Assembly: GCF_032854445.1 (NCBI RefSeq)
Contig: NC_088295.1
Span: 41,033,385 to 41,097,384, forward strand
DNA length: 64,000 nt
Direction of reading: 5' to 3'
DNA from: Liolophura sinensis
Taxonomy: Eukaryota; Mollusca; Polyplacophora; Chitonida; Chitonidae
Position numbers and translations under genes: made by a program. Shown here piece after piece: positions 48,945 through 60,200 of the stretch; position 1 is the stretch's first letter, and every line of letters begins with the position of its first letter. The notes under the pieces were generated by a model. The model had not been told where the DNA came from, searched no databases, and worked only from the letters and a program-made list of their open reading frames with translations.

Positions 48945-49502
48945 CTACTTTGCTCCCGCCTGACGGACCGACTCCCGGTTCCTGGCGGCCCTGTCCATCT
49001 TCTCCTCAAGCCTCTGCCGATGGACACGTCTGTGCTCTTCATCAGCCTTCTCCCTGTTAACCACGGCTTGCCTCTGCCTGGCCGAAGCAATGCGAGCCTT
49101 CCCTTTCACCTTCCTCAACCTTTGCCTTCTCAGTCTGGCAGCTCTTGCCATTCGGTTGTCCAAATCAGTCTTGATTTTCTCTCTCTCCTGCTTCAACTCA
49201 ATAGGCTCAAGGAGCCTGGGTTTCCCAGAAGGATAGGGATTGCCATCTAGAGATACGTAAAAAGACACACTACCATTGTCCTTTTCTTTCAGTGTCTCGG
49301 ATTTTAGCAGTCCATCTTCTTTCAGTTGTTTCATCAGCTCTTGTTCTGTCTCCCTCTTACGGGGTTCCTCGAGAGCTGGCTGCAGGGAAAGGGGCAAGTA
49401 AATGCTTTCAACTAATGTTACTTCAGGACCATCAGCCGATCTGGTTTCTTCGACGACTGGTGCAACCCTCCGTCTACTTCGTTTAGAACTCACACATCCC
49501 AT
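48945..49502 (-). CDS. Stathmin-domain-like protein, single exon, copy 1
   Basis: 185 residues, uninterrupted. The N-terminus MGCVSSKRSRRR has Gly2, Cys3 and Ser6 followed by basic residues, as in N-myristoylated and palmitoylated membrane-anchored proteins. Residues 55-90 (ELMKQLKEDGLLKS ... NGSVSFYVSLDG) and the long Arg/Lys/Glu-rich helical part at 95-180 follow the layout of stathmin-domain-containing protein 1 (STMND1). Such proteins are expected to bind tubulin. The similarity is by pattern, so the family call is tentative. The near-identical copy at 52583-53143 ends differently: here the tail is ESVRQAGAK. An intronless gene next to intron-rich ones could be a retrocopy, but no poly(A) tract is seen at its 3' side. 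Confidence 0.65.
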   Translation of the reverse strand: MGCVSSKRSRRRVAPVVEETRSADGPEVTLVESIYLPLSLQPALEEPRKRETEQELMKQLKEDGLLKSETLKEKDNGSVSFYVSLDGNPYPSGKPRLLEPIELKQEREKIKTDLDNRMARAARLRRQRLRKVKGKARIASARQRQAVVNREKADEEHRRVHRQRLEEKMDRAARNRESVRQAGAK

Positions 49503-49640
49503 GTTGTCATACCATTGACGTTTCCATTCGTGATACTCTTCTTCTCAGCGAACTAAAGTTGTCTTCACTGTGTCAACATCACCTTGTCAACAGAGCACGT
49601 CATCTCATTGTTTACGTCACTTCGTTTGGACCAATCATGT
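49503..49640 (-). promoter_or_regulatory. Duplicated promoter-proximal region of copy 1
   Basis: Homologous to 53144-53278 and ends where the copies diverge. In minus sense it contains attggtcc (CCAAT box in reverse), gtgacgtaaac and atgacgtgc (two CRE-like half-sites). No TATA box is evident. Transcription factor binding is inferred from motif only. Confidence 0.4.
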
Positions 49641-49884
49641 TCGTCATCAATTTTGTCATATCGTATCTATGTCAAAATAAACGTGACAAGAGTACGTTAC
49701 AACAGAACGTAACAGTCACTTAAAAGTTATATTTATTTTATTACAAGTTAGATGTTGAACTTGTAACATGAAACTTCATACTAAAATAGGTAAACTAATT
49801 CTACTTTTGAAGTTTCATCTCGTAACTTCAAACTAAAAGTGTCTCTTCACTTATTTGTTTGTTGCCTATATCACCATGCCGAGC

Positions 49885-49990
49885 TCTCCACTTATACGAA
49901 GGCCGTCAGTTTCATGGATAGAGGAAACAAGAGTTCCTGGCGAAAACCACCGAGATTTGGCATGTTACTGATAAACGCGTGCTGAAAATA
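49885..49990 (-). mobile_element. Very degenerate SINE-like fragment
   Basis: cacttatacgaaggccgtca and aggaaacaagagttcctggc align weakly in order with the SINE body. Head and tail are not recognisable. Confidence 0.35.
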
Positions 49991-50332
49991 GATCTTCACA
50001 GCCAGACAATCGTCGTCGTCCGCTGATTGTCACCAAGGTCCCATAAGCGATGGGAGTCGTATCCACAAAAGCCTTGCCCGAGGCCTGTGTCCTAAAGGTA
50101 CATTTATGAAGAGAATCAATGAGATCACTGGTTCGAATCTAGAGGTTGTTGTTTCGGCTGCAGCTTGTCATATATCTTGTTGGGATTTTCCTTCTAAGTT
50201 TTTGTCACTTATAAACCTTAGCCGTAGTCAAACAAGGGGAATATGGCGTAAAACACAAAAAACACCTAAATAACTAATAAATGTCCTTAAATTCGAGAGA
50301 GAGAAAAAACGAAAGGAGACCAGTGAAGGTGT

Positions 50333-50478
50333 ATATTTATTTATTTATTTATTTCATCGGCGTTTTACTCCGTACTCAAGAATATTTCACTTATACGAGG
50401 GCGGCCAGCATTATAGTGGAAGGAAACGGGGCAGAGCCCGGGAAAGGTTGGTGACAGGCCTTCACATGTACGTGAGAA
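50333..50478 (-). mobile_element. SINE copy, head missing
   Basis: (ttta)n tail, tactccgtactcaagaatat, gcggccagcattatagtgga and gcagagcccgggaaagg are present; it stops near cttcacatgtacg. Confidence 0.8.
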
Positions 50479-52575
50479 TGTGTATGCTTCTAGCTTGTGG
50501 TACAATATTTTAATAGGGATAACTGCAATACGACACACTAATTGATGAGATTGAATGATTTATTGAGTGTGTGACAGCCATGGTCCTGCATACATGATGT
50601 ATGTATGTTACCTTTGTCCTGGTAATTGCACTCATAGGTGACGGGTACCGCTGGCTTGACCATCGCCTCCTTTAAAATTAACAGCAGTACCATCAGTGCC
50701 AGTACCAAGGGGTTTTCATAAACATAAATCTGAGCATGATATGTTATCTTCGTCCTGGTAGTTCCGCCCAAAGGTGATGGGTACGATTTTCCAGCTTGGC
50801 CACTCTTTTCCAAGCTGGCTTGACAATAGTTCTCTTAGAATGAATGAATAATATGTTAAAACGTCACCAAAGACACAGGAATGAATTAACAGTGGACTAC
50901 ACTGCTTAGGTCTGTATTGATTTCCAATGTGCCACATTGATTTTAAGATTGGACACGCTATACTGCATGTAAACATATGATTGCACATAGGGGCAGATCT
51001 GAGGAAAGCCCTATACAGGAAAACGGTGTCCAGTGAGCAAAGATTAGGAGACACAATAGGGATTCGCCATTCGAATTTTATCGTAAGCATGTTGCTGTTA
51101 AAAGAATTAAGCCAAAAGTTAAGTTAGCTGACATAAATGTCTGCAACAAAGGTAAACCATATGAAAGGCTTGGCAAAGTCATTGTCAGATATCGACCATG
51201 CCGTCGTACCAATTAATACCAGTAAACATGTTGTTTAAGTTCACGGAACAGACAGTTTTCTTGTAAATGGCGCATTTAGCATCTAGGGCATTATGTCCCC
51301 TTTAAATTGAGGCTCTCCCCATTGCAGACCGTGCCATAAGAAACGATGGGATGAGTAAAATAGAAGTAGAAAAGACTAGTATATTTATTACTGACGTTCC
51401 GAGGATCAGCTTTTACAGAGTATTTCTTAACTAGTCTCAGGCTGTCCTCACCAAACTCATTATACGTACCTAACAATGAAGATCATTAGATACCCAGGTT
51501 AGCACTAAAATGGAAATTACAAGACTGGTCTGCGGGAAAATTGTATATTAATCACGGAAGAGCAGATCGGCGGTCCTGTATAGATTACGGTAGGATTATT
51601 GAATTGCACTGAGATAGACTGAGAGAGATAAATCGATTTAACTGGTCTTCTGTACCATAATTATTTCTTTAATCTGTCGCAGGCATTTCTGTGTAAGGCT
51701 AAATCTTGTTGGCCTTATTTTGTACAGGTCTACATTGCAAAGCGATATTTCAGAACGACATCTATAGCTGGGGGTGATAAATCCATGCATATACATTTCC
51801 TTTGCAGTTAAAATTTCTAACAAAATATATATAAAATATACGGTCGTTGAGAACCACTTGTCCGCCACCAGTATATGACGTGAAATTTAAGTTTGCACGT
51901 CACGTGCACGTTGGAAAGTTCGTCAGAAATTAGCAAGAAATCTGTGGTTTATCCCGGGCATTCCCGTTTCATCCATCCATACAGCTGGCCGTCATCTTAT
52001 ACATGGACAGTTCTTGAGCATGGCGTAAAATAAAACTTCGGTTTCAGTGATAAGAAGTAAAAAAAATGCAAAGTTAAAATAAAAAAATAAATCCTCCCCA
52101 CCAATGTGATCGCTGTTAGCTCCTCTTCGGTCGAACGTGGGACGATCTATAAGGCACTTTCGCAGTTGAATAAATAAATAACCATGTGCATACGCACACC
52201 CATACCAGTATACTGGCCTACGACTAAAGGCTCCATTGAGACAGGAACAAATTGCAGAATAATTTTGTATCGACATATATTTATTCCATTTTATAACATT
52301 CATCCTCTATACGTATAGCATGAAATACAAAACAGTATGTGAGATACATGAAATACAAGTACAGATATGAGCATGAGGGAATATATTCCCTTTATCGCGT
52401 CATTTCCTGACCCGAAATGTACTGACTCTTCAACGTCCAATATCACGCGTCATGATCGTCCAACCTTAACACACCCTGTATACCACCCTCAGATCAAACT
52501 GATCAGCGTGTCCCAATCTACACACCATAAGTGGATATTCTCTCCCCGGACCACTCAACTCTTTCGCCACCAGTC
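50479..52575. other. Non-coding spacer between the stathmin-like copies
   Basis: Several frames of 60-125 codons occur on the minus strand (such as 50716-51090) without family motifs or splice context. Two similar stretches, 50595-50725 and 50735-50830, share ttcgtcctggtagtt-like and ggtgacgggtac-like blocks, suggesting a small internal duplication. Nothing else recognised. Confidence 0.35.
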
Positions 52576-52582
52576 TCCTTCC

Positions 52583-53143
52583 TCACACTCCACCTCCTCT
52601 CTGACGGACCGATTTCCGGTTCCTGGCGGCCCTGTCCATCTTCTCCTCAAGCCTCTGCCGATGGACACGTCTGTGCTCTTCATCAGCCTTCTCCCTGTTA
52701 ACCACGGCTTGCCTCTGCCTGGCCGAAGCAATGCGAGCCTTCCCTTTCACCTTCCTCAACCTTTGCCTTCTCAGTCTGGCAGCTCTTGCCATTCGGTTGT
52801 CCAAATCAGTCTTGATTTTCTCTCTCTCCTGCTTCAACTCAATAGGCTCAAGGAGCCTGGGTTTCCCAGAAGGATAGGGATTGCCATCTAGAGATACGTA
52901 AAAAGACACACTACCATTGTCCTTTTCTTTCAGTGTCTCGGATTTTAGCAGTCCATCTTCTTTCAGTTGTTTCATCAGCTCTTGTTCTGTCTCCCTCTTA
53001 CGGGGTTCCTCGAGAGCTGGCTGCAGGGAAAGGGGCAAGTAAATACTTTCAACTAATGTTACTTCAGGACCATCAGCCGATCTGGTTTCTTCGACGACTG
53101 GTGCAACCCTCCGTCTACTTCGTTTAGAACTCACACATCCCAT
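52583..53143 (-). CDS. Stathmin-domain-like protein, single exon, copy 2
   Basis: 186 residues, identical to copy 1 through residue 175 apart from silent change(s). Copy 2 lacks 32 bp present in copy 1 at 48923-48958, so its last residues are KSVRQRGGGV instead of ESVRQAGAK. MGCVSSK (acylation-type start) is kept. The near-zero divergence over about 700 bp and the intact frames point to a very recent duplication or gene conversion, and both copies could be expressed. An assembly artefact (uncollapsed alleles) is less likely because flanks differ on both sides, but is not excluded. Confidence 0.65.
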   Translation of the reverse strand: MGCVSSKRSRRRVAPVVEETRSADGPEVTLVESIYLPLSLQPALEEPRKRETEQELMKQLKEDGLLKSETLKEKDNGSVSFYVSLDGNPYPSGKPRLLEPIELKQEREKIKTDLDNRMARAARLRRQRLRKVKGKARIASARQRQAVVNREKADEEHRRVHRQRLEEKMDRAARNRKSVRQRGGGV

Positions 53144-53278
53144 GTTGTCATACCAATGACGTTTCCATTCGTGATACTCTTCTTCTCAGCGAACTAAAGT
53201 TGTCTTCACTGTGTCAACATCACCTTGTCAACAGAGCACGTCATCTCATTGTTTACGTCACTTCGTTTTGGCCAATCA
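53144..53278 (-). promoter_or_regulatory. Duplicated promoter-proximal region of copy 2
   Basis: Nearly identical to 49503-49640, with the same CRE-like half-sites and reverse CCAAT. Identity ends at ccaatca, marking the duplication boundary. Confidence 0.4.
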
Positions 53279-53647
53279 ATAATAATGGCTCTGAGCAATC
53301 TGCCCGGAAGGATTGTTTTTAAGCCTCACAAAGGGACGTTACAATAGGATGTAACAAACGAATTTAAAGCTCGTCAATAGTGAGATTAGCACTGGATCCA
53401 ATCTTGTTCAGCTTTGACTACGCCAAATTGGGGAACTCAAACAGGACCCATTGTGATAAATAGTTTTATAGAACCAGATGAAGGCACTTTCGAACGCCTC
53501 CAGTTCTCTTGCCAGTTTTAACTTTTAACTTTTTTAACTGTCACCACTGACACAACAGACGTAGGCTCTGCCTTCATTTTTCTTGAATTTAATAATATCA
53601 TATTATACGAAGTCGCCAATCAAAACATGCGGCAATCAGATTCCGAC

Positions 53648-53800
53648 TATTTATTTATTGACTGGATCAGTGTTATATACCCAGTATACTCAATAATATT
53701 TCACCTACACGACGGCGGTCAACATATAGTGGAGCGCTGAAACCAGGCACAGCCAGGTGGAGGAACCACGACAAGTTGCCGACAGACCTTCCCACGTACG
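53648..53800 (-). mobile_element. SINE copy, head missing, diverged
   Basis: tatttatttattgactgg, aataatatttcacctacacg, cggcggtcaacatatagtgg and cagaccttcccacgtacg in the expected order; the head is gone. Confidence 0.75.
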
Positions 53801-55260
53801 TACCATTCCAATAATATGTACAGGTCATCGTAGATGATATGGTATATATACTAATACAGGATCGAGTAAGCTTAGGAAACGGGTACATTTTTTTAACAGG
53901 TTATTTTCTTTTCAGTGTTTGTAATTCATGCATACAATTAAAATGAGGGCAATGCGGGAGCTTTACTGCCTTTTTTTGTCTTGTTTTGTGTTTTTTTTTC
54001 TGTTTTTTTTTCCATAATTTTTGTCCTTTTGTTGATTTCTCTCTGTTTATTTTCACATATACCTTTATAATGACCACAAAGACGTCTAAAATTAACTGAT
54101 CCTCGTGATCCTTGAAATTTTTCGGGCATCTAATTGTCATATATATCCCACGTGATTTCGGAAATCTTATAACGGTAATGACCCTTCTGAACGTTTTTCG
54201 TTTATCTTTTAACTGAAGGCGTAGTAGCATGGCTAAGAGTCATCTGGGCAATTTTTGGTGAATTCAAAATAGGGGCCTACATCAGTGGCGACTGTTTGTG
54301 GTATTAATGGCATGCCGCACAAAATGAATAAATATATTTCACCGTTTTAAAGTTATATTATTTAACAAAAACAACACAGTTTATAAAGTATAATTAAACA
54401 ATTATACCGGTAAGTAGGTCTAAAGCAAAATGAAGCAGCCTATTTTTGAAATTTTAGGCCTACTGGGTAGGCCTATATAAGGCCTACAGTATTACTACAT
54501 GAGAGGCCTAATCTACATTATAGTAGTCTTGTCCTAGGGCTTTAAGTTCAAGGGCTATGTACTCAAATTAAGATGCCTATGAATGCATCCATGTATAAAA
54601 TTTATGAAACTTAAAGTCAAAATGTAGGCCTATTGGTATATGAGTTTAAGTGTATAATGTATATAGGCCTGAGATCGGTTGCAGGAAGCTCATCTTGCTA
54701 AGTAAACCCTTAACTAGCATGGCAACGTATGTTGTAAAGATATAAAGTGCATTTAGCTATTAAAAGGCAACTTAACACGAAATAAGCTTCATAAAACTGG
54801 CCCCTGGTAGCATAACATAACAATTTTTATACACCCTTCCTTTTTATAGGCCTTCAATTGTGATAGCGTTTCTTTTTCTTATTTGATTTTTATTTTGCGC
54901 GTATTTTGTGACATACAAACTCATTAAAATAATATACTTTCGTTTTCTCAGCCTTACGAAATCGAAAGGATTTGATTTCTTAAAGAGAATGATCGCGTGA
55001 CATGCAGACGTAGTGATGATCAGTTGGTTGAGAGTTACCTCCCCTGGGGGAAATTTCTCTACGTCATTTTCAGACATGCGCCTCCACGTCACTGTGGATT
55101 TCCTTTCCAGTCCGGTTGATTTAGAAATGTCACAAAAGTGACGTGGAATCGAACAGATTTTGCTCTTTTTCGGTGATAGGGTATATTACTTACTTGCATT
55201 CCCTTTAAGCTTCGTCATCGAACGGTTGTCAGATCGTTATTTTCAGAAATAATAATGATT
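53801..55260. other. Intergenic DNA upstream of GBF1 with an AGGCCT cluster
   Basis: No gene recognised. The Lys-rich minus frame at 53901-54230 is the complement of T-runs. Six AGGCCT sites lie at 54462-54670, mostly as taggccta. At 55033-55048 is gagttacctcccctgg, also found near the MSRB1 5' end. Confidence 0.45.
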
Positions 55261-55264
55261 TAGT

Positions 55265-55361
55265 ATGGCGGAGAAGTTGAGTTGTCAGTGAACCCGATGA
55301 GCTTTCGCAGTCCGTCAACAGCACATTTGCAGTTACATCGAGTAAATGTTTTGATTCTTCA
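55265..55361 (+). other. GBF1: Probable 5' UTR exon of GBF1
   Basis: GC-richer sequence ending ttgattcttcag|gtacgt, a strong donor. The GBF1 coding exon has an acceptor 7 bp before its ATG, so an upstream non-coding exon is required. The atggcggagaag at 55265 opens only an 8-codon frame. Confidence 0.4.
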
Positions 55362-56835
55362 GGTACGTATCATGCGTTAGCTATTTACATTTCTTCATTA
55401 TTTCTCTGTGTCCATAGCATGTGTTCCACATTGATGGTAGTTCTTGGACGCTAGGTGGCGTGAATATTTGATTGAAAAGTAGCCTTATAGAACTGCATGA
55501 CTCGACTGTCATCTTCATCAGTGAGAAATACGAAAAGATGGAGCGTATATGGAACATGTATCTGTCATTTTGGATTGGGTGCATGTCATGTCACGTGGGC
55601 GCTATTGCACTCGTACCATGTTCAATGTTTAAAATATACCCAGATTATAAGAAGCAGGGCTATTAAATATTTATATCAATGATTTTGATTTAAATACTAG
55701 ATTATTTCATAATAGGAGTACACGAGTAGTCTGACTCCAAAGAAGTTGTCCTCTCCTTTTGGTGAAACTGATTTATACAGCAATTCATCCGTTCGTTCTC
55801 ACATAAATTTGACAGTAGTAACAGTTGCGGACCATGGCTATAACAAATTCCATTGGTGGAAAATAATACAAGCATAGTGAAAAAAGCCAAGTAATTTGTA
55901 GATTATGCATTGTTTAACAAATTTTCTATATGTTGTAAACATGCAGACATGGTGTTAGCAAGCCCAGAGGGCAAGTGTTTAGCACTGACAATTTTCTGTA
56001 AATCACTTCCAAAAATTACCAGGTTTAACATGGCAGAGATACATGTAGGAAATACACTCATAGATGTATCATAATTGTCTAGCTTGAACAGCCAGAGTGT
56101 CAATTTGTGGCCAGCACACTGCATGATCATGGGTCAAGTGGACTACATGTACAGTTACATGTAATGCAGGCCAAATGCTTGTCTATCGTCATTGAAGAAC
56201 TTTTGTCTTCATATGACAAGGTGTGCATATCTGTGGGTCACTTGTGGGAAGGTTTGTCAGTAACTTGTTATAGGGAACATAAAGTTGGCCACTAAAACTA
56301 TAGATTAATAAAGTAGTTCTCCAGAAATGTTCAAAGAATATTTAAAAAATTCTACACTGCTTATCAACGAAATAAATAGCAAACAATAGTCAGTACCTAG
56401 CCACTCTTTTGGTGTCTCCATTTTGCCATGTTATAGCTGTCAGAGTGACGTCACAAAACATAGGAGCTCTCCCATACCATCGGTGTTAAACAACGTGACA
56501 ATAAGAAATACAAACAAAAATGCCTCATACCCAACTGAAGAGTATCAGCTCTGTTCCAGCTTCAAAGGGCCGTTTAGGGTTTTGTTTAGTTTGTCGCGCG
56601 CATTCAGGGAGATGTTAGTCGATATAACCGTCCTGCTCATCCTGTAACACTTTCCACTCTATTTGCTGATCTGCTGATCTGAGGTTAGCTATGTACAATA
56701 CATACCTAAGAGAAACAGAATTATCACTAGTATTATTAAACTCATATGAAAAGCATGACTCTCTTTAGATAAACTGTCTGATAAGTTTTCTTAGAGCACC
56801 ACTAGAAGTTATCCAGTCAAGTTGCTTGTTTGATT

Positions 56836-57085
56836 AATTTTTTAATTTGATTGTTGTTTTATGCCACACTCAAGACTGTTTCACATATGCATTGGCGGCC
56901 AGCATTATAATGGGAGCAAACTGGGCACAGCCCTGTGGGAACCCACGACCATCTGCAGGTTACTGGCAGTCCTTCCATCTACGACCCCTGAGGAATCCGG
57001 CATGAGCTGGGCTTGAGCTCACAGCGACCACATTGGTGAGAGAGACTCCTGAGTCACTTACTACCTTGTCCATGAAGGCCCCCAA
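56836..57085 (-). mobile_element. SINE copy in the 5' intron of GBF1
   Basis: Diverged but full-length: tttaatttgattgttgtttt, actcaagactgtttcacata, gcggccagcattataatggg, and a head ending tccatgaaggcccc. Flanks aagttgcttgtttgat and aacttgctgatttga may be a decayed target-site duplication. It lies about 150 bp upstream of the first coding exon. Confidence 0.82.
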
Positions 57086-57240
57086 CTTGCTGATTTGAAG
57101 TCGCCGTGGCTTTGTGTTTGATTTTCTTTTATGAGAGAACTTGTCATGTTCAATTCAGTTGGACTTTTTTTCTGTGGGTTGAATTTTTATTAAGGCATTT
57201 TGTAAATGTTGAAGGTTTCAACACTGTGACACAGGTCATA

Positions 57241-60200
57241 ATGGGGTCACCAAAGACCGGCATATACATCATCCAGGGGGAGATAAACCTGGTGGTGACT
57301 GCCATGCGAAGAACATCACGGTGGTCCACTCATAGTCATCAGGTTTGTTCAAATGTTATGTTTTTTTTTGCTGAAAATCTTAATAGAGAAACAGAATCAC
57401 CATTTTAATACCTAGCTACTTTCATTTGGGATACCATGTACAAATGCTGTCTTATTAGTTCTTTATATATAGTCATTTATGGACATTGTTGGTAGGCTTA
57501 TAATTTTTCTGATTTTTTGCTGTTGTAAGTAAAACTAAGCTAATTCTATAATCTGTGTTGTGTTTGGTTAAAATCTGTACATCTAGCTACGGTACATCCT
57601 TTTGTCAAATTGGATATACTTTCAATTTCACCATATACTGTATGGCTTCATTGAAGATTAAACTTTTTCATGTGACACATTTTGATTGATTCTGAGGGAT
57701 TCGTCCATCTTTTATGACTATGTAAGTTTTTTTGAGAAGTTTGATTAATCACGAAAACTTCGGTGTTGGTATCAAAAATATCATTTCAATTCCTTTGTGT
57801 GGTTGTGAAAGTACAGTTTTAAGTACTGAGCTTTAGGTTAAATACAATAACTTGAAGTTCTGACTTGACTTGAGTTTCTGTTATTTTTTTCTAGGATGAT
57901 GATCAAGATCCTCTGTTGTCCAGTTTCTCCCAGCTTAAAGATGTTCTAAACAATATATCAGGTCTGATGCGTATTATTGGTAATGTAGTACTGAATTTGA
58001 GCAGATTATATAATGTTGTGAATATGTTTGGTCTGTAGATGATATTCTGCCATCTAATGTATAACATCCGACTGTTTTTCACAAAGCTAGGTTATAGTGA
58101 ATAGCTAGGTTATAGTGAAGCTTTGTTTTCTCAGGTCACACTATATATGCTTTACTACCATATTTTGGGCTTTGTGGTTTTTGATCTTTTTTTCCATACT
58201 CAAAGCATTTGATAATGGCCTTTCCTTTATGTGACATCCAGCAGGCACTGAACAAACCTTCTGACTTACATTTACAGTCATGCCAGTGGAAGCTGGAGCA
58301 TTAGTTTCGATCTAAGCTCTGTAGCCTCTGTATTGTGAAGTCAGGTACCAGATATTCCTGTGGAGATGGTACATGTAGTTTTCCTTGTGGCTAATTGAAC
58401 AAATTTTTCCACTTATTTTTCTTCAGACTTGGATGACCTGGAACCTAATGCCTTTCTCAGCCCATTCCTGGAGGTGATTCGTTCAGAAGATACCACTGGA
58501 CCAATCACAGGGCTTGCTCTCACATCTGTGAATAAATTCCTTTCTTATGGCTTAGTCTGTAAGTATTTTTCTATTTACATGTAACTTAGAGGCCCCCGTG
58601 GCCAAGGTGGTTAGGTTTGTGTTAGGTCTGTGTTAATATTCATGTGTATTCATGATAATTCTGTATGATTTATTAATTTGTGAGAATCTGTTTGTACATT
58701 ATTGTTTTTAATGAATGTTATTTTAAATCTCAAGTAATGCTGAATGCCAGTTATGTGCATCATTTATACAACACGGAAGGCTACAGATGTGATTAACACA
58801 TGTGTATCATGTATTTGTGTAACTAAGCTAGTATCTCGTAGAATCTTTTGTGCATTTTAGAAAGGAAGATCTATTGTTTTGTTTTGTCTACATTAGAAGT
58901 TCATAAGGATATCCAGTCAATGCTGGCTTGTAGCAGGATGCAGTAAAGAAGTCAGTATATTAGTTTTGACATAGTAGATAGTCAGCAGTTATTGTTTTTT
59001 ATTTAGATATAATGTGACTGTAAAAAACAAAGAAATGGAAATGTTTTTTACAAATAACCTTAAATAGAATAAATGAAAATGATTTTGCATTCTACAAATA
59101 CAAAAACAGCACTACACCATTTTATCTTTGGACAATTATGGATTGATATAAAGGTAAAATATAGTATTTTAAAGTCAATAAGCCTTACCTTTCGTTATCC
59201 CTCAGGTCCTGGCAGTGAGAGTACGGCAGCCGCTATAGAGAATGTTGCTGATGCGGTGACCCATGCCAGGTTTGTGGGCACAGACCCCAGCTCTGACGAG
59301 GTTGTCCTTATGAAGATATTACACGTGAGCTATGACTCGTCACAGTTTGCTGAAATACAATCACTAATTTTTTTGTCTTGAGTTTTTTTTAAATTGGTAA
59401 ACTCAGTATATCAATTAGTCAGTCACAGCTTCTTGTATTTGTATTGGTTATTTGTTTATTAGTCACAGTATTATGATAAATTAAATTGTTTTATTATTGA
59501 GTGGATAAATTAAATAGGAGAGATTTTTGTGTTATAGGTGTTGAGGACTTTGCTGTTGACACCAGCTGGAGCTCAGTTAACCAATGAGTCCGTCTGTGAA
59601 ATCATGCAGTCTTGCTTCAGAATCTGTTTCGAGACAAGACTTAGTGGTAAGTTTGTAAAATATACATCCTCTAGTCTCACTTTTGGGAAAAAAGGATTTT
59701 AAAACTCTTGGTGTGTCAAGTGCCATAAACATTTTTCACACTTTGTACACTTGCAACAAATTTGTTAATTTGAACTGCTAAATTTTTTAATTGCTGAAGT
59801 TTTTAAGTGCTGAATTTTATCTGTGAATTACATGCATGTCTTCTTTTAGCTTGCATATTTTTTTCCACATTTATTTTGAAAATGCTCATATAATTGCTAA
59901 CCATAGAATACCCTGGAGTTTGCTTTGGAATATTTTTTTTTTTATTTATTTATTAATTTATTTGATTGGTTTATGCCGGACTCAAGAATATTTCACTTAT
60001 TGGATGGCGGCCAGCATTATGGTGAGAGGAAACCGGGCGCAGCCCGGGGGAAACCCACAACCATCCACAGGTTGCTGGCAGACCTTCCCACATACTGCCG
60101 GAGAGAAAGTCAGCATGAACTCACAACGAAGTCAGCGTTGGTAAGAGGCTCCTGGGTCATTACGCTGCGCTAGCGCTCTAACCAACTGAGCCACGGAGGC

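Noticed and set aside
53901-54230. Lys-rich 109-codon minus frame resembling a basic protein
   Set aside because: Complement of T-runs in an AT-rich stretch; no splice or start context and no domain.
58590-58612. ggcccccgtggccaaggtgg, like the head of a tRNA or SINE
   Set aside because: Only about 25 bp; the rest of neither a tRNA nor the SINE follows.
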